A stretch of 64,000 bases of DNA. It comes from Lingula anatina (Eukaryota > Brachiopoda > Lingulata > Lingulida > Lingulidae). The position numbers and the translations under genes are program-made. Shown piece by piece: positions 31,428-43,382 of this stretch. The notes under the pieces are model-generated. The model was not told the DNA's origin, made no database searches, and saw nothing but the letters and a program-made list of their open reading frames with translations. Within the stretch, counting starts at the first letter, position 1; each line of letters begins with the position of its first letter. The stretch covers positions 483,721 through 547,720 of the forward strand of contig NW_019774303.1 of the NCBI RefSeq assembly GCF_001039355.2, in the 5' to 3' direction.

Positions 31428-34400
31428 ATGTTTAGGAATATACTTCGGCCTGAAATAGTCATTGATATTGGAAAATGTTCCAGGAAATTTGGCCAAAATG
31501 AACGGTCAAAGACGAGCACGTTTCTGGGGGCTTGTTGTAGGTCACTGGTAAACAGATGCAGTCAGCAGTTAGAAGTCATAGGAGGAATATTTGTAAAGCA
31601 ATGTAATGCTGTTGTCATACACCGGGCTAAGAGAGGTTGTCAGATATTGACATCATATAATAGATTATATGATGAAAAACTGGCTAAAGAAGTGATGAAA
31701 AACTTTGTACGGAATTTGAAGACGAGGGGGCGGCGAGGTGTACTCTTGAGTGGAGCAGGGTTTGCAGCAAAACAAAATATTTCAGACGATGAACTACAAA
31801 AGTGAGTTTACTCAGTCACCACCCTTACTGTTGCTCAGTTCAAATATAAGGGATATTTCAACTGCAGAATATGAAAATTAAGTATTTGTTGTCAGTTCAG
31901 GGAGGTTATACAACATTCAAGATTGTGTAACAGTTAACATATAAGGAATGCCCATTACTTGTTTTGTTAAAGGTACTCTATATGGGGTTTGCCTGCCAAA
32001 GTTAATCGAAACTAATTTTCCTTGGGGGGAAAAATGAATCCTCCCCCCACCTGTCACAAATTTCTCGACCTGTTCTTGCACTTGGATTTGATGTTGTATT
32101 CCATTTTGAATTTAAGACTTTAGTTCTTAAATAGTGTCTAATCATTGAAAAATGCCATGTCTTCCTTTAAAGTACTTTTATTTGAGGGATTTTATAGTAT
32201 TAAAGCCTGAATTTGGAAAGAATAGTAGCTTTGAAGGATACCTAGACTTAGAAAATTTAAAACCTGCACAGCATACCTTAACATGAGCTGTCAATTTAGC
32301 AATGTTTGTACATTTTCCTTTGTTATTTCTTTTATTAGTTTTTGGTTGTTTTGTAACTTGATTACCATATTTTCTTTCTAGCTGTGTTGCAGATATGCAC
32401 CATATTGAAAATCTGAATGAATACACCAGGAAACAGAAAAGCTCTTCCAAAGATAAAATTTCAGAGACAAATAACACAGGCAATGGAAATGGGAATGACT
32501 CGCATTACATGGATGATTGGGAGTGTGTTATTGACAAAGATACATTCAAAATATGGAGAAAACAAATGGCTGATAGCCATTTGTATGAATACAAAGGTGT
32601 GCATTTTTCTTTTTTAGAATTTCATGTTACTGTTTTCTAACATAAGAGATGAATTACTTTTGTTGATATTTTTATGACTGGATAAACTTTGATAAGTGAC
32701 ATTTGAAAGTTATTCTAAAAAAATAATTTTCAAAAAAGGCTCTTGAAATAACATGAATTACATTTTGATTGAGAGAATGAATTAAATAGTTTTGGTGCTT
32801 TATCTAAATTATATTTTTCTAGATCACTCAAGTAAAGCTTTTCAATATTTTTTTCTTTGACTGGCACATATTTTATAATGGGCATAGAATGTAATTCAAT
32901 ATTTTTTGTTTTGCAGTATTTGGTAGATTCTATGATATTCCTGCTACTGCTTTCCTTGATGTTCAGGTTAGTGGGATATAATAGTTAGTTGGATAATATT
33001 AAAAATAGAAAATTCTTTATTAATTTTTTAATTTTATGCAAAAGTATAGAGACCTTACATTTTGGTTTCTTGCCTAAGAAATTGTTAAGAAATCAATTGT
33101 GAATTTATTATTAGTTTTTTTTTTGTTTGTTTGTTTTTTTAGATTGATCTGGAGTTTCGAAAGACATGGGACAAAATGGTGATCAATCTAGAAAAGGTGG
33201 AAGAAGATAAAGAGTCTAATAATGAAATTGTGCATTGGGTCACTCGATATCCGGTGGGTGCAAAATTTAGTCTTTTATGTGAATTTTTTATTTTTGGTTC
33301 CAATTGAAACATCTTAGTCTGCATTAAAAACTAGTCACATTTGCTGGCTCATGTAGAATGTTTTAATGATTTTGTAATTTTTTTCTTTTCTAGTACCCAA
33401 TGTATGCGAGGGAATATGTGTATAGACGTAGATTTAAGGTAATTAACTTAGAATGATCAAATGGCTCACAATACTTAAAGGCATTGGAGAAAAAATACGG
33501 GAGCAAAGTATATACTGTGTGAAAACATTTCCATAGTAATCTAGTCTGAATTGCGAAAGATAAGTAGCTCTGAAGGATATGTAGACACACATGCAGCATA
33601 CCTTTAACATTATGATCTCATGAACTATCAATTTAACATTGCCATGAAAGGTATTGGAGAAAAAATACCGGAGAAAAATACAAAATGAAAACAGATTTTG
33701 ATAGTATTTTCAATGCCAGTGCAAAATCAACTTCACCATATAAATTCATTAAAAAACACTAAAGAAAGGTTTTTTTTAAACGTCCTTGGGGAACAAAATT
33801 CATTACTTATTCTTGTCATTATGAGCCTCTAAGTGTGATAACCTTTTTTTTTTTCAATAACTGAATATTAGATTTTTAAATGTAGAATACTGGTGTTAAT
33901 AGCATGTTCTCATTTATCAGTATGTGAAGTAAGATAATAGTGATAAATAATCATATACCCTGCTTATATTTTGTCACAGGTCTTTGAAGAGGAGAAAGTG
34001 ATAGTACTGGTGTCCAGATCCACTGACCATGAGAAATGTCCAGAGACTAAGGACTATATCAGGGTCAAGCCATACAGTTCTGTTATGGTCATCAAGCCCC
34101 ACACAGAGTTTGATCAAGTAGGTTAAAATTTTTTACCAGGATTTAAATTTTGAAAAGCATGTTATTGCAGATACAGACAGGAAAGCACTAACTTTCATTT
34201 GTGCTAGATAATTAGTTTTGAAACCAAAAAAGATTTTCCAAAATGTATAAAAGTACCAGTTTGAAAATAAAAGCCATTTTAATGCAAGTCCAACATTAAT
34301 CTAAAAATAAATAAGTTTTTCTTGGTAATTTGTCAGTATGTTAAATATGTTATAAGAAGTGTGATTTGTATCAAATTTCAGAATGGATTAGATTATTTGA

Positions 34401-34802
34401 TGACTTACCATGATGACCCACAAGCCCCAATTCCTTCAGTTGCATACAAATGGATAGCCCGTTCAGGTAGGGAGAGTCCTCTATTGCCATCATTGCAGCA
34501 CATGTTGTATTTTATTATTATTATTCTGTACTTAGTAACGCAAGTGTAATGTTTTGAAATTGCAGAGTGAGGCAAACATCTACCAACGTTTTGTGGCAAA
34601 GTTTTACAGGTTTTGATTTGCAAAAGTTTTACATACTAGTCTGTTTTATGTTTTAGGCTTGCCAGATTTTGTGGAAAGACTTCACAAGGAGGCTAAAAAC
34701 TATCAGGATAAATGCAAAGGCCGCAAAAAGCCAAAGACTGGCAGAATTCACAAGGAAGTTGATATTCAACAATATAACAGTGCACATCCTTTAGCAGCAT
34801 GA
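31428..34802 (+). CDS. STARD7: StAR-related lipid transfer protein 7
   Basis: Complete gene in eight exons: 31428-31801, 32382-32596, 32917-32966, 33143-33253, 33394-33438, 33980-34117, 34382-34466, 34657-34802, 387 residues in frame. An in-frame ATG at 31416 would add four. The first exon encodes a basic, Arg/Lys-rich and hydroxylated N-terminus suited to mitochondrial import. From about residue 150 on is a START lipid-binding domain, recognised by WECVIDKDTFKIWRK, VFGRFYDIPATAFLDVQIDL, RYPYPMYAREYVYRRR, QNGLDYLMTYHDDPQAPIP and the C-terminal helix start GLPDFVERLHKEA. STARD7 carries phosphatidylcholine to mitochondria and coenzyme Q to the plasma membrane. It is transcribed away from CFAP43. 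Introns hold a pair of related repeats at 32186-32310 and 33520-33650. AATAAA lies near 34955. Confidence 0.92.
32186..33665. repeat. Pair of diverged repeats in STARD7 introns
   Basis: Segments at about 32186-32310 (intron 1) and 33520-33650 (intron 5) share an ordered series of short blocks: ctgaatt-gaaag, tagct-tgaaggata, gcagcatacctt and ctgtcaatttagcaatg/ctatcaatttaacattg. They are old copies of one dispersed repeat of unknown type. Confidence 0.5.
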
Positions 34803-35744
34803 TAAAAGCATTTTGACTCCAAGTCAAGTAGTCTTCAGATTTCTTCTGGGGATAATTATATATTGACTTAATTAAACATCTGCATTTTGTTTGCAGATTG
34901 TTCACTGTAAATATTTATTTTTGCTCCAGGTCATTGGATGCCCTTTAGCAGCAAAATAAATACATTGATATTTTTTATTTGAATGGTGCCTTTTTTTACT
35001 TTATTATGTTTGCACAGTGTTATCAGTTGTGCTTATAGAACTTGGAAGAACGAGAAGCACCAGGGTTGCAAATGGCTATGTGAAATTATAAATAAACGCT
35101 CAATTTTCTGTCTCAGATTATTTGAAGCAGGTTTTAGGTGCCTTTAAATAATTATAACACAAATGGTTTGCCACAACAGAGTGCTCAAAATAAAAGAGAA
35201 TAACATTTATGAATTTAAGTTAAAGTAAGACAAAGAATTTTGTCAAGATAAAACTTCTTTGAAACATTAATAAAAACTTTTGAACACAGGCTTTCAAAAT
35301 AAAACCGGGTAATACAAAATATATTGAAACTGATTGCATTGCAGAACAAGACTTGGGGGGGGGGATTTAGGTAAAAGGTGACACCTTAAACACATAATGA
35401 GAGTTAAATTTTCCGTAATTCAAACAAATTGAGACAGTGTCTTAACCAAAATTGCCAGATTCAATCGATTGATATGAGTGCTGCTTCTGTTCGTACCTCT
35501 CGAAATTGCGTTTGAAACTCTTCACAAGCAGGAGATTGGAAAACTACTTTCCTTCTTCCTCTTGTGGAAAAACCCAGTGGGAAAAACCCTGGTTAAACAA
35601 CGTTATTGTTGTTTTTGGTCTGCGAAACAACACGCAAGAACCTATAAATATAACTCAGATGACTGAAAAGTTAACTTAAGCATTAATTAAGTTATTAATA
35701 TCTGAGATGTAACGGCAATACCTGGGATAGCTGGCCCAAGAAAA
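34803..35744. other. STARD7 3' UTR and upstream region of the TIR-RHIM gene
   Basis: Non-coding. It holds a likely STARD7 polyadenylation site near 34955, a G-run at about 35356 and the presumed promoter of the next gene. No repeat family is recognised. Confidence 0.5.
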
Positions 35745-37712
35745 ATGAGTTTTGAAGAACAATTTTGTCAGATCGGTAAGAATATTTGCTGCATATTTTA
35801 TCGGGGGTAAATTTTAATGAAAACGAACAATGCATTCAAACATTACTCATAGTTTTACGGTCACTAGTCGAAAAATGTATTATAAGTAATTTGTCCTCGA
35901 AGGTGTGTCTAGTACATGGTTACTGGTCCTTGGTTGAATTAGTTTTAATTTTAAACAATGCATTGTCAGAAATATGTCTATAGCCAAGCGTATATATATT
36001 TTTTTCCCAAACCTCACCGTTTATCGTACTAGTACCATTCATCAGACTCTATAAGTAATATTTTACCTGAGAGAAGTATATCCATACACTTTGGTAACTT
36101 TGTTTTTAAACTTCATGTGGATCAAGTATACCAGTATCAAGTATACCAGTAGAGCCTGAAATCGAGGTGAAAACTAATATTACTGTTATATCATTTACAG
36201 TACATCTATTTCAGAACATTTTATTGGTTGCCAGTCTTATTTTATTATTGGTTGCCAGTCTTATTATTATTTTATGTTCATATATTTAAATTTAGATCAG
36301 GAGCAAGACCACAGAGCTAGTGGAGAAATGCATACTGCTAGAGACACTAGTCAAGATGCTGTTGAACAGCAAACATACATCGATGACATATCTGTACAGG
36401 AATATGAAATCCCTGCACAATTAAAAGCACCACAATACGATTATGTATTGTTTTTCTGTCAGAAGGATAGAGAAAAGGCACTTGCATATCATGAGGAACT
36501 GCAAACTTTGGCAGAAAGTAATGGCTTCAAATTAAGAGGATGTACATATGATGACCACATAGAGTTCCCATGGATACAAGCAGAGTGGCAGTGTGCTGAG
36601 GAAGCAATTAAGCGAAGCACTTACATGCTGTTCTACATGACTGCTAACTGTGAAGAAGAGCAAACAGACAAGATATTTGAAACACACGTAAATGAAGCCC
36701 TGACAAAATCTCTCAAAGATGAAACAAAACGCTGGGGCTTTATTCCAGTCTTCACCAAACCTAAAGATGATTTTCAGTACATTCCATATGGCTTGAGTAG
36801 TCTCAAAGGTCTCGTGCCAGATGACCCATACTACAAAAGACAAGTCAAATCATTATTTACATGTGATGTATGTAGAGACAAGAAGATAAGGCGAGAAGTG
36901 GACCAGGAGAATAAGAAGCATCAATGGATACAGAAACGGAAAAAGCAAAAACAAGAGGAGATGAGAAGGGATAGAAATGCAGGGGTTGCAGATGTTGAAG
37001 AGTTGAGTAAACAGAATGGTCAGCCATTGGAAATTGGAGCAGGTGCTGCTGCTGCTCATCACTCACAGCAACCTAAAGTTTACAATATTAACATTGTAAA
37101 CTCTTCCAACATTCATGTTGGAGATAAGAACATTTACACTTTTAGTCCAGTGGTAGGCCAGAAAGAGGACTGCAACACTTCAAATAATTATTTACAAGAT
37201 GCTGGGTAAGTTATCATGTAATATCAGTGAAAAATTATTTATTACAGGGTGCTTATTAGAAGCACTGTTGCAAGGCACATGTCAAAATACCAGCTGTATG
37301 AAATTGTTGCATTTATGTTCACACCTGAAGACCTTGGGGTAAGGTGGAAATGTCGTAATCTCAATTTCATTGTGAGATCCTGTATTCCATTTCATTCAGA
37401 ATAGTTCCTTTAACCATTTCAGATTGTTTCTCTCATTTAATTTGTAAACAACTTACTGTTGTTGTCATATTACTTTATTTTTTCTGTAACAGAGCAGATG
37501 AAATGGTTGAGGGAGAACAATTAGAAAACACTGAAGAAGATGCCAAATTTTATCAAAGTAATGATGTTCCACTTGGAGAAGACAAGTTGCAAGCAAGACA
37601 AAGTGGAGATGGTATTGAAATGGCTGATGTTGATGCAGACTGTACAGAAAATGAGAGCAAACTTGTCCATCTTAAAGAGGAAGAGCTTATCAGTACCTGC
37701 ACCACATTATGA
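35745..37712 (+). CDS. TRIF/TICAM-like adapter with TIR domain and RHIM
   Basis: Three exons, 35745-35775, 36296-37205, 37493-37712, join in frame to 386 residues (MSFEEQFCQI in exon 1). Residues about 58-200 form a TIR domain: strand A YDYVLFF, box-2-like loop FKLRGCTYDDHIEFPW, the helix and strand AEEAIKRSTYMLFYMTAN and a late WGFIPVF strand, in the TICAM subfamily style. A charged helical stretch follows (about 200-240, RKKQKQEEMRRDR). Residues about 274-293, NINIVNSSNIHVGDKNIYTF, match a RIP homotypic interaction motif, with tetrad IHVG where RIPK1, RIPK3 and TRIF have I/V-Q-I/V/L-G. The last exon is acidic with no known domain. In vertebrates TRIF links TLR3/4 to RIPK1/3 and TBK1 through the same TIR-then-RHIM order. 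The architecture is seen in the sequence; adapter function is inferred. AATAAA lies at 37741-37746. Confidence 0.8.
36225..36265. repeat. Short tandem repeat before exon 2
   Basis: attggttgccagtcttattt is repeated about 20 bases apart just upstream of the acceptor of exon 2 of the TIR-RHIM gene, within its polypyrimidine approach. Confidence 0.7.
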
Positions 37713-37786
37713 CAATCCTTGAAATGGGAGGCAGGATTAAAATAAAGCTTTTTGAGTATTTTCTTGCATCAACTAGACTTAGAGCG

Positions 37787-37991
37787 TATTCCCAGAGCTT
37801 TTAGATCGATCTATCCCTGCAGGGAGTCTCACTAGATTACTGTCAGATAATCCGGCTTAAATGTCTGTCCGGCTTACTACAAGCTGTAAGGGGGTAATTA
37901 ACTTTCGTGCCCGCTCGACTGACAGCTATTTAGCATGTACCCCCAGGGAGTTGGGTCGATCTAAAGTAGATCGATCTAATCTCTGGGAATA
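37787..37991. mobile_element. MITE with TATTCCCAGAG ends
   Basis: Imperfect terminal inverted repeats: left tattcccagagcttttagat then cgatctatccc; right ends in ...agatcgatctaatctctggg aata. About 205 bp in the 3' flank of the TIR-RHIM gene, just past its polyadenylation signal. A decayed relative is at 21390-21560. Confidence 0.65.
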
Positions 37992-38644
37992 GGGTCTTAA
38001 TCTGCAATAAGTTCATTACCTATTTAAAAAAAATGTTTATAATTATAGTAAAGACCTAGGTTTGTTTTGTGTACCCCAAACTTGGAGATATTCGACAAGT
38101 TTCTTTTTCAGCAGCTCTGTATTATAGGTGGGGCCAATCTTCATTTTTTTCTTTTAGAAGTGTAAAATAGTGGCAAATATATACAATATTTTAAATTTTC
38201 ATTGATGTTTAAAATGCAAATTTATATATAAAAACAGAATTCAGATTTAAATTTCTCCAAAGAGAAAAATGAGTATAGTTAAAACATTTGTTTAGAATGC
38301 ATGTTAAAAAAACAGAATTACCACTTTCCAGAATGTTTACTTGAACTATCAATTTAACTTTTTACTAGAACATTGTAAAACAGTTTCTATCATAAAAGAA
38401 ATAATTTTGTTTGTTGGTTGCTACATTGGAAACATGCCATTTATATTAAAACAATAGCAGAACATATTTTTTCTACGCTTGTTTTATTTTGGCATAGAAA
38501 TGTCATAGAAAAGTTGCAAATGAATCACAACACAATAACTTTATACATCCTAAATTTTGTCACTAGCTCTACTCGAATTCACTCCCCTCCCAATCTGTAA
38601 AATCAAAATAATGTTACAGAATGTGCTCTGAGCTGAATATTGAT

Positions 38645-41600
38645 TTAGAGTTTAAGTTTAGCTGCAGTATTTGCTTTTGCTTTTATCATCTCATTCCTAG
38701 TGGTCTTGTGGATGCGTATTTGGGTCTTAGCTTCTTCCTGGAGTTGTGTGAAGAAGGCCTTAGATGATGTCAGTCCAGCCTTTCTTGATTTATCCTCCTA
38801 AAGGTAGAAATAGAAGTAGTATAGACATAAAATAAGTATGGTTGATGTATAAATTTCACATATTTATGCAAACAACTGCAAAAAAGAGCAATGGCTATCA
38901 TATGCTGTGATACATTCTTGTGTTCCCAAAGACTTAAAAAATGTTTGATTTAGAAGTGATGTATTATAAAAAATTTTGACATCTTAATATTTATATTTTA
39001 ATTATTTGGTGTATAAAACATTTTAATTTCCACAAAACTGCCTTACCTTTATAACTGTCAGGTTTTTGGAGCTCTTTTCTTGTTTTTCCAACTCTTTCAG
39101 TGCTTTCTTTTTACTGTGCTTGTTGCTTAAGCCTGGTTTTAACTTCTCTATAAGTTTTTGTCTCTTCTTCTTTTCCTTCTCTTTCAACCGTTTAACTTTC
39201 TTTTTTAATCTCCTTTCATGCTTTCTATCAGTGCCTGTTGCTTCCGATTTCCCTTTTACATCCCCCTTGGGTTTCTCCTGTGAGTTTAAACAAAAATCAA
39301 AGTTTCTAAAGTATGCGAAAACTTTCAGACAAAATTTATTTTTAAAAAGAACTGATTTATATTTGAAGATTGTAATATTTATTTTATAAAATAAATACAT
39401 ACAAATTTAATACTTTTAGAAATGTAATATAAGTGTATTTTCCTTATAGTTTTGCAGTTTCAAACACTACCAACATACATATATTTAAGAAGCTATTTAC
39501 CTGTATCTCTTCTGGAGCCAACAATGCAGCACTGCTGGCACTAAGTGGGGCCACTTCCTCCATTACTATAGATGGCATATTACTGACAATCTTGACTTCA
39601 GGGACAGCCTAATGCAGTGTAACAAACTGACATTAAATTTACCTACTAGTAATTATTTCAACCCTTTATTATGAATTCTTGTATACTTTTTTAACCTTAA
39701 ATTTTATACTCTTTAATCTATAATTAAAACCATCTTGCAATGCAACTTACAATGACAATTTATTGTTTACAAAGATATTAAGGAATGATGTTTACATATT
39801 ATATATATAAAACAACTTGTGACTTCAAGGCACAACAAGTGTTGGTATGAGATCCATATTTCACAGTAAAAACATAATGAACAATTTAAAGAAATATAAT
39901 AAATTCTATTTTAGCAACCAAAATCATAGTTATCCCAATTATTTTGGAATTTGCACTTGCCAATTAGACCACATGACCCCTATAGATGGCCATGATTACA
40001 AAAGATGGATGATTACAAAAAAAAAGGGGGGGGGGGGGGGGGGACTTTCTGGTGGAAAAAATTTATTAAACACCGNNNNNNNNNNNNNNNNNNNNNNNNN
40101 NNNNNNNNNNNNNNNNNNNNNNNNNNNNNNNNNNNNNNNNNNNNNNNNNNNNNNNNNNNNNNNNNNNNNNNNNNNNNNNNNNNNNNNNNNNNNNNNNNNN
40201 NNNNNNNNNNNNNNNNNNNNNNNNNNNNNNNNNNNNNNNNNNNNNNNNNNNNNNNNNNNNNNNNNNNNNNNNNNNNNNNNNNNNNNNNNNNNNNNNNNNN
40301 NNNNNNNNNNNNNNNNNNNNNNNNNNNNNNNNNNNNNNNNNNNNNNNNNNNNNNNNNNNNNNNNNNNNNNNNNNNNNNNNGGGGGGACTTACTGTCGGAA
40401 CAGATTCATTAACTACCGGCAAGTATGGGAAAATTTTCTTTACCACAGAAAAATCCATTTTTTTACCAAAAAGAACAGTTGTTGTCCTTTTAATGTCTGG
40501 ATCTTGCTTAAAGCTAGAAAGCAGCTGCTGCTTTTTTAACACAAATGTCAAACATTCTTACCGGTTTGGGTGTATAATGAAAGTTGGAAAGAGCATCTAA
40601 CTTGATAAATAAGGATTGCATCATTTTTTTAATGTCTTCATGCTGAGGGTCTGTTTTATCTTCTTCTGTCTGAAAAAAGGAGCAGAAACATTTTTTCACA
40701 TCATGAGTAATCAAGAAACTATATTTGCTTTAATCAAAGCAATCTAAATTCACCAAAAAGTAATATCAAGCTGTTGCACAAAAATTAAACTTATGTAATT
40801 TTAATACAGTGCCTGGACCAAAAAAATTAAAATTTATAAACTAAACACCTAATATTGTTTTTATTTGCTGTGCATTACCAAGATCTTCTTCGCTACATTA
40901 TGATAGAAAAACACCAAACTTACACATTTCCCTCTCATGATCTTCTAAAAGCCCAACCTACCTCCTGTACTTGCTTTAAGTACTCCTGCTCATATATTTC
41001 TCCTAAACTCTGTTTACTCTTTTCCTGATCAAGCGTTATCCTCTTTTTATACTGGAATGCATCCTCTGTAGGCTTGATTTTCCTCTCCACATCATCGAAG
41101 GCCTGGAAAAACAACAACCCAGGATAATGATAAATAATTAATATACATAAATGTAACACAATGTTTTGAGTATTTAACCATTTCCAAAATTGAAGTAATT
41201 TTATGCTTCTTTAAATACACTTGAAAATTTCACTTCCGTTGCATATCACTTTGATGACTTTTACATATACATGTATTTAAATACTTAACAATGGGTAAAA
41301 TATACTAAAATTGACATGCTTCTTTAAATACAGTTCACAACTTCACTTTTGTTGAATATTAGTTTGATGGCATTTACTTACATTTAAATACTTAGCAATG
41401 GGTAAAACATTCTAAATTTGACATTTGTTCAATAACAAAATTGATAACTCATTATATGGTTAAAATTACTTAAGACAAAGAAATTGCGAACTGGCTACAT
41501 AGTTCCCAAGTGCCCTGATAAAACAGAATGATGCACTACAGTGTCTTTCATTAAATACAAGATAAAGAACATCTAATAAGTTGGCAGCAGGTCAGCTGTG

Positions 41601-43022
41601 TTGGCTGTCACTCACCTGATCTTTTATCCTTTGTTTAATGACACTTTCTAAACTGGCTGTAGTTTCCTCCGTTATGACTGGAGCTATAATTAACAAAATA
41701 TGTGCTAAACAGGAAAACATATAAAGTAATTGAAAATTACATGTCCTATCAGAATAGTAAATGAACAATTTTTTATTGTCTAGATATTGATAAAACGGTT
41801 TAACTATTTAATAGCTAGGAACAAGTTGTGACACTTCAAGTTACTTATGATAAAGTAAGATGAAAAACAAATACAGGATTTTGAGAGAAAATGATTTTCA
41901 GCACACAAACAACAAGAATAAATTAAATACCTAGCCTGGTAGTGTGTTCAAACTCCAGATCTTCCTGTAACAAGCTGTTTTCTGGTCTGGCAGTTGCTGT
42001 GGTTTCTCCAGTCAACTGCCAAGGTTTCTGTGCCAGAGCAGTTTCTTCTAACTCAGAAATTCTTTCCTTCAACTGAAAAAAATGACATCTTTTTTTAAAC
42101 AAAACACTTACACTAAAAAAAATGGTAATACAATATCTGTGTAATTTACTTATCATGATAAAGAATAAAAATGATTTAGAGTAAGATAATTTAAACACAC
42201 AATGCCTCAAAGTAAATTGATCATGCTGTTGCAGTGAACTTTGATGTAATGAAACGGTATTTTAAGACTTGATAGAAACATCACATCATAATCTGAATTG
42301 TTTGAGACATTTAAGGAAGTGAAATGTTACAGTCTATAGCCTTTTAGGAGCGCAAATGTTGTCTTAACAACTTTAAATACTATCATCTTAGGTATCTCAA
42401 GATTTAAATTAAAAGCAATTTACTGCAAGAAATGTTACCTTTTCTTGCCTCTTCTCAAAGGAAGATTTTTCATGTATTTTCTTTCCTCCAAATATATCAC
42501 CAATATCTTCACCTTCACTACTATCACTAGCAGCAAACAAATCTCTGCCTGATTGAACCCTTGTTTGGATTTCTCTCTCTTCATCAGTGCCTTCAACATT
42601 TTCATCATCCCTTTTAAAAAAGAGATAGTGATATGAACAGCATTAAAAGTTTTATTTTGTGTTAAAATAGACGAGGTTATCTTTATGGAAAAGAGGGGGG
42701 GGGGGAGCATTACATGAATTGTCAATAAATTAGTATGACAAATGTAGACTATTACCTTTGAAATGTAATTTTCATCAGAAATGTTTTTTTGGTAAATTTA
42801 TCCACACCTCAGTGGAGTAGCCCTGATAAAGTAATGAGCATAGGTGAAAAAAAGGACTAGTAACTAGGTAAAGAGTACTTCATACTGGTCTAAATCTCCA
42901 CTATCAACATCCTCTTCTTCTTCCTCTATCTGATCCTCCTCCTCAATGCTGATGTTCTGTTTATTAGACACCTGGCTAGATGGTTGATCAAAGAAATCAG
43001 CATACATAATATCCCCTTCGCT
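38645..43022 (-). CDS. MPHOSPH10: U3 snoRNP protein MPP10, C-terminal exons
   Basis: Nine exons: 42886-43022, 42439-42610, 41931-42072, 41616-41683, 40962-41102, 40562-40669, 39501-39608, 39047-39277, 38645-38797, giving 419 residues in frame to a stop (ending KLKL). The conserved core is clear: [98 protein letters not shown] and [20 protein letters not shown], then a long Lys/Glu basic tail. The first exon shown is acidic ([18 protein letters not shown]). MPP10 joins IMP3 and IMP4 on U3 snoRNA and is needed for 18S rRNA processing in the nucleolus. The human protein is about 681 residues, so some 250 N-terminal residues are missing; no convincing exons were found right of 43022. A 305-N gap lies in the intron at 40076-40380. 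Confidence 0.9.
39850..40493 (+). mobile_element. TTAA-type MITE, copy 3, interrupted by assembly gap
   Basis: Left of the gap the sequence runs parallel to the MITE at 16033 (accacatgacccctatagatggcc matches the cgtgacctccaatgatggcc region). Right of the gap cagattcattaactaccggc and aagtatgggaaaatt continue it to an end near ccttttaatg. It sits in an MPHOSPH10 intron. Confidence 0.6.
40076..40380. other. Assembly gap of 305 N
   Basis: A run of Ns flanked by poly-G on both sides. The flanks gggggactttctgg (left) and ggggggacttactg (right) are versions of the same sequence, so little real sequence may be missing. Confidence 0.95.
41203..41424. repeat. Two-unit tandem repeat of about 113 bp
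   Basis: Units at 41203-41315 and 41316-41424 both run from atgcttctttaaataca to aatgggtaaaa-at-ctaaa-ttgacat, with moderate divergence. They lie in an MPHOSPH10 intron. Confidence 0.7.
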
Positions 43023-43065
43023 CTAAAATAATAAAAAAAAGCTTTAAGGATTAGCCATAAAGTGT

Positions 43066-43382
43066 CAGGCCTACCCAACTACCAGACTCTGCACCGAATG
43101 ATCTTGAATTCACCGGTAGATTGGACCACACTAGTCTACCCATTTTCAAGGTGTGCATCAGTACGCGCTTTGAAGTATCAGACACGACACGGTCTTGCCT
43201 AGTGGGCAATGTGATAGTGATGATTCTCAGCAGGGTTGGAAAGTATTTCATCACCACTCAAAATTTGTTCGGGGTATGATACTGTGAAATGCGTACAGAC
43301 GCACACCTTGAAAAAGGGGAAGTGTGGTCCGATCGACCGGTGAATTAGGGATCATTTGGTGCCTGGTAGTTGGGTAGGCCTG
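43066..43382. mobile_element. MITE with CAGGCCTACCC ends, copy 2
   Basis: About 317 bp and strongly similar along its whole length to 7341-7637, including caccactcaaaatttgttcg and gggtatgatactgtgaaatg. It is flanked by agtgt on both sides (5-bp target-site duplication). It lies immediately upstream of the first visible MPHOSPH10 exon. Confidence 0.85.

Noticed and set aside
37675-37712. Possible pLxIS (TBK1/IRF3 docking) motif at the C-terminus of the TIR-RHIM protein (EEELISTCTTL)
   Set aside because: The motif needs Leu three residues before the Ser; here it is Glu. The resemblance to the STING tail is only partial.
39066-39389. Plus-strand Phe/Ser-rich frame of 107 codons
   Set aside because: Antisense shadow of the Lys/Glu-rich MPHOSPH10 tail exon.
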